In this document: one piece after another, positions 1 to 13,276 of the stretch
Numbering within the stretch: the first letter of the stretch is position 1
Layout of the letters: every line of letters begins with the position of its first letter
Position numbers and translations under genes: made by a program
The notes under the pieces: generated by a model
Told to the model about the DNA's origin: nothing
What the model saw: only the letters and a program-made list of their open reading frames with translations
Database searches by the model: none
NCBI RefSeq assembly: GCF_001039355.2
Contig: NW_019775505.1
Coordinates: 103,094 to 139,391 of the forward strand
Direction of reading: 5' to 3'
DNA length: 36,298 bases
Source of the DNA: Lingula anatina
Lineage: Eukaryota > Brachiopoda > Lingulata > Lingulida > Lingulidae

Positions 1-345
1 TTAAAGGCATAATAACTCTTTGTATGAGACCTATATTTCACAATAAAAACCTTGTGAATAACTCATAGAAATATAATATATTCTGTTTTACCACAAAAAC
101 AGCAGTTATAGCTTTTATTCTGATATTTGAACTTGTCTTTAGACCACGTGACCTCCATTGATGTCTATACTCTGTTAAAATCTCTTTAGAGATTTTAACA
201 AAAAACCAAACTTTTTAGAAAAAAACCAGGGACTAACTTTGAATGTAAAAATGGATTCATTAACCATTGGTAAGTATGGGAAAATTGTTGTTTACTCCAG
301 GAAAATTCATTTTTTGGCCGAAACGAAGAGTTATTATTGCTTTAA
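1..345. mobile_element. TTAA-flanked miniature transposon, copy 1
   Basis: The left end at base 1 reads TTAAAGGCATAATAACTCTT. The right end, reverse-complemented, reads TTAAAGCAATAATAACTCTT, with TTAA at both edges (1-4, 342-345). It shares internal text with 23312-23630, for example GAATGT, ATTGGTAAGTAT and TTGTAGTTTAC-like stretches. TTAA at both edges is typical of piggyBac-like target duplication, but no transposase is encoded. The short frame at 239-460 is part of this and the following element, not a gene. Confidence 0.75.
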
Positions 346-380
346 GCTTAGACTGTTAAAATCGGATAGCCGACTATGTT

Positions 381-628
381 CAGTGGCGTATTTAGGGGTT
401 CCTGACCTCCTCCCCCCTTCGATTTCTGAAAAAAAAATCACAACAATGGTCCCCTCTTGAAATTAGAATTTTGACTAGCTGAAACATAGGTTGCCCTCTA
501 AAATGCCTAAATTTTCAGGGCCCTTCAACGGGTCCCGCACCCCACGCCAAGGGGGGGAGGGGATGAGGGAGGGTCGGCTTCGCATCCGCGGACCCTCCCC
601 CCTTCAAATAACCCTGGGTGCGCTCCTG
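381..628. mobile_element. CAG-ended G/C-tract miniature element
   Basis: The left end is CAGTGGCGTATTTAGGG and the right end, reverse-complemented, is CAGGAGCGCACCCAGGG, matching at about 11 of 17 positions. Runs of C and G lie inside (411-417, 551-559, 592-602). This resembles the degenerate 'GTGGCGTAGCCAGG' miniature elements common in marine invertebrate genomes. No coding capacity. Confidence 0.5.
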
Positions 629-1109
629 TGTGTTATGGAGGCTAATCCTCTACCACGTCCGTCATGAGTGCAGGAAGCAGGAGCGGGTTGGCAAAAGGAA
701 TCCTCATCGTCTTAATTTTGCTTCATACGCGACTCTAAATAAAGTCGACTTTGAAGCATTTGTGGAAGAGTGTTTTTAGGCAAGTAACCACGATAAACGT
801 CAGTCATCTTCCGATACATGTAACATGCTAAATCACAGAGTTTGATGGAAAGCAGAATACAAAGCAGATATAGTTACTGCCCACTTGTCACAGTTTTCTC
901 CATCATGATTGGTTGGAAATGAAACTCATTTAAACATGATTCCATTGTATATTTTGAGCGAAGCGAGGCCGACTTTTTTGTCATCAATCCCAAACCTGCC
1001 AGAATAAGCGACGCTCTATGAAAGCTAAAACAGCAAGGAATGGTTATGAACTAGCGGAAAATATTGGTAAATGTTCCATAAAACAATTTGTCTCGAGTTG
1101 TTTGCAGTC
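629..1109. other. 3' flank of the uridine phosphorylase gene
   Basis: Unique-looking AT-rich DNA holding the presumed 3' untranslated region of the minus-strand gene. No canonical polyadenylation signal is present; AATATA on the minus strand near 947-954 is a weak variant. No other gene seen. Confidence 0.4.
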
Positions 1110-4815
<3,706 letters not shown>

Positions 4816-5002
4816 CTGGAGCAAAAGAAGGATAATTTTCCTCAAAAAGTTGACACTTCTCTGGTTTTCCCCATAATGACCAAGGTACTGGTACAAGGGC
4901 ATGCACCCTATCACAAGTAGGCAAATTCTGTGATTTACAAACCGGTTGATAATTTACGGTGACTCTCGTAATAGTGATCGGATGGAGACTGACAAATTTC
5001 TC

Positions 5003-5041
5003 AATATTATTATTATAATAATTATTATTATTATAATATAA
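5003..5041. repeat. (ATT)n tract
   Basis: Imperfect ATT/ATA triplets. It yields an asparagine-rich spurious frame on the minus strand. Confidence 0.8.
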
Positions 5042-5274
5042 AAAAAATGCAGTAGTATCGAAGTAGCAAAGAAGCATTAACGCGGTAGTGGTGTGGAGCA
5101 TATTTGCAGTAGAAATGCACCATAGCCTACTGCAATTCTACTCCAAAAAGTACAAAAAGTACATTTGTATTACCCTCTACCAGGGCGACTGATAGATTTT
5201 TACGGATATTCACAGATATGTCTCTAGCTAGATAGATTGTCATTTTAACTGTAAGTCTAAGTGTCTAAGTACTA

Positions 5275-5385
5275 AAAGCTGTAAGGGGGTAATTAACTAT
5301 GGTGCCCGCTCGGCTAACTGCATTTAGCGTGAACCCCCAGGGAGTTAGGTCGATCTAAATCTAAATCTCTGGGAATGCACCCTAG
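5275..5385. mobile_element. Palindromic CTTAGGG..ATTCCCA family, half copy
   Basis: Contains GGGGGTAATTAACTATGGTG, then AGCGTGAACCCCCAGGGAG, TTAGGTCGATC and the terminal TGGGAATGCACCCTAG. The stretch at 5320-5353 is almost identical to 13200-13236 in the second half of that copy. I could not find the matching left end, so this seems truncated. Confidence 0.6.
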
Positions 5386-5521
5386 CATGTTTCAAAAATG
5401 CTAATTAGCTCCCAAATCGAAGCAGATTTGAAGCATGCTAGCAGCAGCAGTAGTTGTTAGGCGATAAATAAGCAGTAGAAGTGCACTGTATTAAAACTTA
5501 CAGCACTAGTAAACGTTTTAC

Positions 5522-5565
5522 CTTCTACATGACCCCGTGCAGGTACCGGTAAGGTGGTCTAACAT
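5522..5565 (-). CDS. Candidate first coding exon of the uridine phosphorylase gene
   Basis: On the minus strand an ATG at 5565-5563 opens 14 codons (MLDHLTGTCTGSCR) plus two bases, followed by a donor reading AG|GTAAAAC. Exon 4707-4815 needs exactly two bases from upstream, so the phase fits, giving Ser at the junction and a protein of about 308 residues, close to human UPP1. The N-terminus is poorly conserved in the family, so similarity cannot help. The ATG context is weak (T at -3). A donor in the right phase can arise by chance, and another exon further upstream is equally possible. Confidence 0.25.
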
Positions 5566-5846
5566 TCACTAATTGCTTCATATCAGCAAGGTAACCTATT
5601 TATTAGCGGTCCTTCTGGACATTAAAATTTTGCAAAAACTGGTATTAACAGGGCATGGGGCTGTCAACTTTTGCTGACAGTGTAAGAAAAGCAATCTGAG
5701 CACTTTGGGGGCATCGTAGAACGGTTTTATTAGGCCTACATGTTTACTTATTGTCGCATTACCCAAACATGGCGTCATGAACATATTTATCAGGACAAAT
5801 ATGCGGTACACTGTGGTTGTAATAGCCGGAATGGCTCGTAACTAGT

Positions 5847-6011
5847 CAGGCCTGTAGCTAGCAATTTCAAAAGGGGGGTTCTTTTTCTGAAAAAGTGGAC
5901 CTTTTCCCATAAAAACTATGCACCTAGATCAAATTTAACCCAGGGTGGACCTTTTCCCATCAAAAGGGGCGGTTCTTTCGAACCCCCGAACCCCCCCTGG
6001 CTACGGGCCTG
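5847..6011. mobile_element. CAGGCC-ended miniature element
   Basis: CAGGCCTGTAGCTAG on the left against CAGGCCCGTAGCCAG (reverse complement of the right end), 13 of 15 matching. Just inside are AAAAGGGGGGTTC and GAACCCCCGAACCCCCC. A 16-bp direct repeat GTGGACCTTTTCCCAT occurs at 5895 and 5945. Non-coding. Confidence 0.65.
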
Positions 6012-6494
6012 CTAATGTACCAGGTATCTGCTCGTACATTCTATTTTTCTGATGTGTTGGGGCCTACGTGCCTGGACGTGATTATGTATCTCGCGTTTTG
6101 TCTGAATGGACTGAAGCTTTGAGGAATAGCCACTGGTTATAAACTGCGCTGTGAGGAGTTATAATAATAATAGATTTGTTCCTGCAACTAAGCTAAACAC
6201 ATTACTAGTAATCCTTCCTACAAGTACATTGTATTAGGCTTCAAAGCATATCTGACTCTATATTCTAGGCCTACATACCCATGGTTCCGACCAGAAGCCA
6301 TCTATTGTGTTGATTCAAAACAACATTAAGTAAATACAAGGCCGAGGTCCAATAGTTAGGAAGTTAACGGGACACTCAATCAGGTGGCACAACTGGCACG
6401 CGCTATATGAGACCGGTCGGCTGAGGTCACAGTCACACTGCCACAGAACGGGGTGTCGGCGCCTTAACCTAGATAGCTTGACCCAAGAAAATAT

Positions 6495-6522
6495 AGGTCA
6501 ACCAAAGGTCATCTAAAGGTAG
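6495..6522 (+). promoter_or_regulatory. Triple AGGTCA-type direct repeat with 5-bp spacing (DR5-like)
   Basis: AGGTCA at 6495-6500, AGGTCA at 6506-6511 and AGGTAG at 6517-6522, each separated by exactly five bases. AGGTCA repeats with five-base spacing are the classical binding site of RAR/RXR-type nuclear receptors. It lies about 930 bp upstream of the candidate first exon at 5565. That it regulates this gene is inference. Confidence 0.35.
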
Positions 6523-8305
6523 CAAGTGCGCCTGCGTGCGAGTGTAGGAGGGTTGAGGTGGCTGGAATAGGTGTTCAGTAAATCATTTGAGCATTACTGT
6601 AAAATAAAAATAAATAAATAAATAAAAAAGTCTAGCTTTATCACTGAAAGTGGGCGTGGGGTGTGGGAAGACGTTAAGGGGACTGTGTAAGGAAGGGACT
6701 CCAGGGAAATAAAATGTCGACTTTTCGATAACGAAGTTAAAAGACGTACGTGACGTAACAGACGATATGACGTAATGTTTAACGCAACGTAACGCCTCTC
6801 TTTGTCATGCTTACAAGTGTCTTTTGGCCCTTAATATTCTATGTTCCAGAAAAGTCCTTTGGTGCTATTTGCAATCATGGCTGCTCAAACAAAGGGGGGA
6901 AGCCACATGGTGAATGTACCTATCTTGGTTAGCACGGACATCCGCAGTTTCCTATAGCTTGTCACTCGTCAACGCCATCACGAACGTAAATCAGCACGCT
7001 AAAATGGTAAATTTTCCCAGAGAAAGGAGTAATAAATACACTAAGGGCTTTTTTCATGATGACATCTGCAAACCCAATAGCCATGACCAGTAACGTACCG
7101 AAGTATGCATAGCAACATATTTCACAACTAAATATATACCTCGTCCTGCCACTGTCTACAAGTACAAATACTTTTATAATCAATACTGAGAAACGCCATT
7201 TAATAGTGGTGTTTGTTTTTCAATGAGTCGACGTGTCACTGGCAGTTGGTGAAGTTAATTTTCTAACTTCAAATGATAGCTTTTCTCTAAACTGCAAATA
7301 AGCATCTGTGGTCATTTCACTTTTGCTGAAAAGGCTATTTACAAGAAAACTGCTTAATAAAGGGCACCATTTTATTCTGTAATACTAAGATTATGTCAAT
7401 TAACTGCAAATAGCGTCAACGAACTTTATTTGCAAACTCAAAAAATAATTGTATTTCCCTAAACAAAAACTATATCGGAATCGCTGTTAAACCATTATTT
7501 TAGTGACTATCAAATTATTTTTTCAATCTTTTCTCCGCGGTTTCTTTGAATTATTCCCCTAAAAGAAGACAGGATGTATTATGGGCTTTCAAAAACATGT
7601 CCCGCAATTGTAATTTACACCAGGCCCTTGTTTTTTCTTTAAATGTGATAAATATGGACGTTTTTTCTCATGAATTAACCACTTCTCCTTCTAAACGGTA
7701 TGATAAATCATTATTTTAAAAATAACTCCCAAAGAACACAATTTGATTTATTTCAAAGAGAGAACCCGTTAAATGTAAATGTCAACTACGCATTCAATCT
7801 CGTCGAATGCCCCTTCGTATAGGTATATCTAAAACTTTGTCCAATCTTGATTATTTCTTTTCGGCGGTACTTAAGACGTGAAGTTAACCCGCCAAGTCGG
7901 TTTGACCTCTCCCTCGTTAATCGCTTAAACGCGGCTTACCTCATACCTGCCTGAGGGCGGGAAAGTTAATGAATCGTAATGAGTGGTAATTGGCGGTAAG
8001 TAAACGTTCATTACTGCTGAATGTGACCAATAACACTAATCACTTAGAGACAATACGAAACGAGAAGTGACATACTATTTATATAGGGCTAATTGTCTAA
8101 ATTTCGATTGATAACACTCTTGTTTTTTACCGTTATTTTTTTTTCTAAGCAAATAATTTTTAAGTGAACTTTTATTATATCCCTTCATTAATTGAAATAA
8201 CCGACAAGTAATGACAATAAGATAAGATTAACAAATACGAAAACACGAAAGAAACAAGTATGGGAATGACACAATCGTGTTTCATTACAACAGGAGATCC
8301 CTGTC

Positions 8306-8863
8306 GTGATAATCAATCCACTATTGTTCTTCGCTATACTCTTTACAACAACAGTGCACGACAATATCAACAACAACAGTAACCGTGTTCTAATTACCTA
8401 TGCAAATATACAGTTCACACACCAGCGACATTACCATAACAAGGCACAGCTCCCTTTGGACCTTAAACCGTGGTCTGTCTTGGTCGGGACAGGGAGTGAA
8501 TCATGTGTGTCTGTCACGAGTTTTCATCCAAAGATCAGTCACGTGACAACCCCAACAGAATTAAGTCTCACAAAATGGTTCCAAGTTCATATTTTCCACG
8601 GCACTCTGGTTTTCAGGTCCCTTCCTGATAAGCTTCCAATTATTTCAAGAGTGAGACTGATTGCTCTTTTGGAAAAAGAAAAAAAACTATCGCCACACTT
8701 CGCAATGTGTTGTCCTCGACGTCTAATTGCGCTGCGATTTAGAGACGCTTTCACTTCCAGAATAAGTCACCAAATTCCAAAAATACCAAAAAAGTTACCC
8801 TCCAGTTTTAATTGCGCTGACCTTCCTACGATAGTCGTTCGCATAAAAGCTAGACCACACTAA
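8306..8863 (+). CDS. Unrecognised 185-codon open frame, doubtful
   Basis: I recognise no family. The first 18 residues (MIINPLLFFAILFTTTVH) are hydrophobic and signal-peptide-like, but the body shows no cysteine pattern, repeat or domain and is rich in K, I, S and N as expected from composition. A palindromic E-box GTCACGTGAC lies inside it at 8538-8547. An open frame of this length could occur by chance in 36 kb. I think it is more likely not a gene. Confidence 0.12.
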   Translation: MIINPLLFFAILFTTTVHDNINNNSNRVLITYANIQFTHQRHYHNKAQLPLDLKPWSVLVGTGSESCVSVTSFHPKISHVTTPTELSLTKWFQVHIFHGTLVFRSLPDKLPIISRVRLIALLEKEKKLSPHFAMCCPRRLIALRFRDAFTSRISHQIPKIPKKLPSSFNCADLPTIVVRIKARPH

Positions 8864-10289
8864 AAAGCAGACCGATTGGGAGCAGGGAAAACTTATGCCG
8901 TGCACGGTCCTCGACGTAATAAAAATTTAAATCAGAGACTACGGTATTTGAAGTCGCCGTCATTTTGCCCCGGGTCGCGAGACGGACAACTCTACAGGCG
9001 ACGTACCGGAGACGCAAGACTTGTAAACTACGATTGTTTTTGCTCGGCTCCTCCACTGAAACGTTGTTTCTCACAGCTTTTTGAAAACTATCACTGTCAA
9101 TACGTAGACACCAACCCGTTGATGGATGCACTACAAAAGATTTGAAACTGTGGTTACACTTTGCAAGTGACCAGCATCGTCTTGAGCACCTTTGAACTTT
9201 TCCTTTCAAAAAAGAAGTCATCTGGCTTCCGACTGACCTAAAAGCGCGGGCTGATACCTATTTTTATTTGTTATTTTCTTTCAAAATAGCATATTGGCTT
9301 TCGTAAAAAAAAAAATATATATCTATATATATTTGATATTACATACAAGACGAAGAACGTTTATTATATAAACCACTGCGGTATTTCATTGCGCATTTCA
9401 CTATCGCCCACAAAGTAATTTTGCACATTATCTTATCTATATCACTAAAAATTATGTAAACCACAAAAAGGAAAAAAAGATACAAAGAAAAAATGATAAA
9501 AAATTCAAAAGAAAAAAATGTGAAGTATTCCCCGTCATGAATGAGTTAATATCAGTTTAATATATTCATTGATGTACTAAATATATACTTTGCATGGGCT
9601 CCCGCATACAAGGTTTACCTTTATTATGAGGGCGAGTGAAATAGCTCAATATCAAAATGAGAAAAAAGCCCTTATAATGATATTTTCGGATCGAAACTAC
9701 TGTTCATTAAACTGCCTTCTAATAAGATTAAAATAAGTATAAGCAAACCAGAAATTAATTTGATCAAACAACAAAAGCACATATAACCATTATAACGTTC
9801 TGTTGTCTACCTGTATCTTTCAATGTGGCTAATTTCGTTCGATTCCGTCCAAAGTCGACATATGCCCCATGACCGTATGCTGCTACACGAAGCCTGCGAG
9901 ACTCGGTTATATGAGAGCGCAACTCCGTAAGACATCCCAGGATCTGATCTTTGTCATGTTAGATAATGCAAGTTAAAAACCAACGTGTCTGAGGTCTCCT
10001 CCATCTCAGTATCACTGCATAGAAGCTACCATGTTGTATAATAGATTGATATTACAGCGACGAGCCGTAGGTAGGAACAACAGCTTTTCATTAAAATGCA
10101 AATGAAGCGGAGGTACTTTTACCGTTGGCGTGCGTATTAATTAATGAACTTGTTTCCGCAGTTCACCTTTCGTAAGGTTGTCGGTTGCAAGTTTAACGCT
10201 GGGTCAGTGATTTGATTGAACTTAATTTAAGTTTAAATGTGTACCCTATAGACGTAGACTTGTCGGACGTGAGAGCTATATTTGCTGTC

Positions 10290-10541
10290 TAAGGGCTCAT
10301 TCCCAGTGACACTGACGTCCTCCATAGATCGATCCAACTCCGTGGGAACTCTCGCTGAATGCAATCAGATTAACTGATCCTCCTGGCGCTGAGAAGAATA
10401 CAGGAAAACTGGTGTTTACACGAGTACGTTGGAAGCAGGTGGATTCGTGTTAATTTGTAAATCTGGTAGGATTCAGCGAGAGTCCTCGCGGTGTTGGATC
10501 GATCTTCGTCGAACGATACTTTTATTGGGAATGAGCCCTTA
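10290..10541. mobile_element. Palindromic TAAGGGCTCATTCCCA miniature element
   Basis: Perfect 16-bp inverted ends TAAGGGCTCATTCCCA (10290-10305) and TGGGAATGAGCCCTTA (10526-10541). Inside, ATCGATCCAACTCCGTGGGAAC...CTCGCTGAATGCAATC is mirrored by GATTCAGCGAGAGTCC...GTTGGATCGATC. It belongs to the same family as 17701-17891. Non-coding. Confidence 0.85.
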
Positions 10542-12760
10542 AATACTGTACCTGGAAATTTAAAAAGACTGTTACCTGTAAAGTGTAGAACGTGTCTTTG
10601 AGAGTAAATGCACGTGGAGTCTTTTCAAAACGAAAATATGGAATATGAAGGCAATCTCTAAAATTGGGATACAGGGATGAAAATGTACACAAAAAAAACT
10701 TGTGCCGGTGATTTTACTGGTGCCGGAAAAGTTGTTTCACTGAAAAAGCTCCCAAAATTTCAAAATAACCAAAATCTGTGGTTAATTAAGGTAAATTAAA
10801 TCATCATTATCAGTTTTTTTTCACGATCAAGCTATAACGTCCAAAGCCTAAACCCGCAGTCGAAATGGAGAGATATTACAATACCGATTACCGTTCACGA
10901 AGCACCTAATTGTCTTCAAACAACCCTCACGACCTCACATACATCCTACAGGACACAGCCAGACAGTTTTAAATATTTTCTCTCGCACCCTAAAAGGCAT
11001 TATGAAAATCTGGTCAACATCAATTCCCCCCGGTTGCTTTAGAAGGTAATCCCTCGGTACACAGTTGTGGATGAAATGTACATGGTCATCAATTTCATCC
11101 GTTATTTTCCACAGGTTGCGGATGAGATTACTGCTGACGTGTGAGGGTAGGGTCGAGGCTAAGTACATTAAGCGGCGGCGGGGAAAACAAGAATTTGTTT
11201 TAAGTCTTGTTGACAGTGGACTCAAAGCCTGTTCGCTTTCGGGTGAGAAGAGTACACGTGTGTTTTAATAACCTTGACACACCCCCAGAGCTAAGCGGAG
11301 ATGTTTCCAGACGTTCATCGCTTCCTAGGCAATCTATAAAGGTGTGCCAAAAAAAAAGGAAAGAAAGAAAGAAAGACCTGTAATCAAGGTTGATAAAGAT
11401 GCTGTTAACTGTAGTGCCACTAGTGGTCGTAATCGTTTAGTAAACCTACATGTTCAAACATTGCCGTGGTTGGCTTTATATTGATAATACCAATGATGCG
11501 TGGGGCCATTGTTTTACCTTTGCTGAGGTCCATCCGTTTTAAGTTACGGTTTTTGTATCACCAAATCAATCATCAAGTCTGAATCAACACGAAGAAAAGC
11601 AGTGCGGTGACTTAGTATTTCCGAACTTTCAAGTGTTTGTCCTAACGCAGGTAGTAAGCCAGCCATAATTGGGGAAGAAGACGCCAGGAGAGAAAGGGAC
11701 AGTAGACAAATAACAAAGCGCACGCTCCATGTTTAACCCTACACGTACATGACACGCGTGCTTGGGCTAAAGTGAACACGCACACACACACACGCATACA
11801 CGCACGTCCAAAGCAAGCAAACACAAGATCCTTCGCACATGCCACCATAGTATAAACGCACGCGTGAACTTTAATTAGAGTAATTTCCCCCACATTTAGA
11901 ATAGCCTAAATAACCAAGCAATGTCATGTTTCCTTATTTGCTTCAGCTTACACAGTGTTTGCACGCATACACTGAGTAAGTCCAACACCAAGGCAGAGTT
12001 AACATGACCACTACCTCAACTATGGCTTTCTGTAATTATTAAATATTTAACGTGTGGGATTTACTATTGACTGAGATTTGAACTCGGTAGGATGGGTGTT
12101 ATAGAATACGAAGAGAAGTTTGCGTCCTGTGAAGTGCAGAATTAGAAGAAGAAGGATAAGATAAAACAAAGACAGTATTTATTTCTTTTTCTAAAGTCTG
12201 GTAAATGATAGACCTACACAGCCAGGCGGGTTGTACAGTTTATTACCCTATCACACAAACATATTTTTCATGGCAGTATCTGGCATAATTAAACTAAAAA
12301 TTGAAATCAGAAGCTGTCCACTTTGTCCAAAATGGACAGAGACAGCTGTGAGAATTCAAATTTATCCTTGCTGTTGTCACGGCAAAAATGTCAAGACAAA
12401 CCTCCCGATTTGAAATCATTTTGGCCATACTGAAATGTCACTGATCACATCCAAGGCGTACTTTATTTCGGATAATTTGCACAAATCATCTCACGAAGGT
12501 CACCCCTCTACGAAATTCTACGGTGGTTTAACTCATGCGAATCACCCCATGGTTACTGCATGTCCGATCTTACACGACGAGATAGCAAATTAAAAATTTG
12601 ATGTATCTTAATTTTGGAGTCAACACCATTTAGGGATTAAGATTAAATAAAGTAAAAGGTACCAATTCCCAAATGTGTTCTGGACAAATAAAGGTTGTGG
12701 ACAGTACAGGGCAGCGTCAAACAGGGAGTTCGGCAAACTCGATTGAAATAGTGACCCGTG

Positions 12761-12795
<35 letters not shown>

Positions 12796-13053
12796 AAAAT
12801 AATCACTATGCTCTCTTCACGATGCAATCACCTGTGACCTCTCTCTCGCTAATTACTGTCGTAAAAGTCTACCCATCAGACAGCTGGCGACAGTACCCGA
12901 GGATGGCTGGTTTTATTACAGTGACAAAATAACTTTTGTGATTTCTAAATCATGGAAGAATTTACAATTCGGGACAGTCTAAGATTGATCGGCACATATG
13001 ATTGATCGAAAAGTGGCGGGGCAGAAGGCAAAACTTATGCTGGTACGTGGTGT
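10542..13053. other. Gene-poor stretch with no recognised gene
   Basis: Contains a short open frame on the minus strand (10935-11225, 96 codons) without recognisable similarity, a CA-rich patch near 11779-11805, a small hairpin at 12311-12347 (AGCTGTC...GACAGCT with TGTCC/GGACA) and the GA microsatellite at 12765-12793. Nothing else supportable. Confidence 0.5.
12765..12793. repeat. (GA)n microsatellite
   Basis: About 14 uninterrupted GA units. Confidence 0.95.
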
Positions 13054-13276
13054 CTTAGGCTCTGTTCTCACAACTTTTAGATCGATCTATCACCGCGGGG
13101 AGTCTCACTAGATTACTGTCAGATAATCCCCCTTAAGTGTCCGTCCCCGCCTACTACAAGCTTTAAGGGGTAATTAACTTTCGTGTCCGCCCGGCTGACA
13201 GCTATGTAGCGTGAACCCCCAGGGAGTTAGGTCGATCCAATGTAGGTCGATCTAATCTATGAGAATGGGGTGTTAG
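13054..13276. mobile_element. Palindromic CTTAGG..CATTCTC miniature element
   Basis: Ends CTTAGGCTCTGTTCTC and, reverse-complemented, CTAACACCCCATTCTC. It contains GATCGATC, the TTTAAGGGGTAATTAACTT core, AGCGTGAACCCCCAGGGAG and TTAGGTCGATCC. The second half is the closest relative of 5275-5385; the arms are degraded compared with 10290-10541. Confidence 0.65.

Larger units (their letters stand above)
6012..10289. other. Gene-poor stretch with no recognised gene
   Basis: AT-rich DNA upstream (on the minus strand) of the uridine phosphorylase gene. It contains a short AAAT repeat near 6605-6628, TA-rich text near 9313-9340, and an open frame of 185 codons at 8306-8863 (plus) that I do not recognise. 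It may hold the promoter and 5' untranslated exon(s) of the gene, but I cannot place them. Confidence 0.5.

Noticed and set aside
10935-11225. 96-codon minus-strand open frame
   Set aside because: No recognisable family, no clear splice or promoter context.
12060-12091. GTTCAAATC word resembling a tRNA T-loop (minus strand)
   Set aside because: A four-of-five-pair stem can be drawn but no matching acceptor stem, D-arm or anticodon arm is present upstream.
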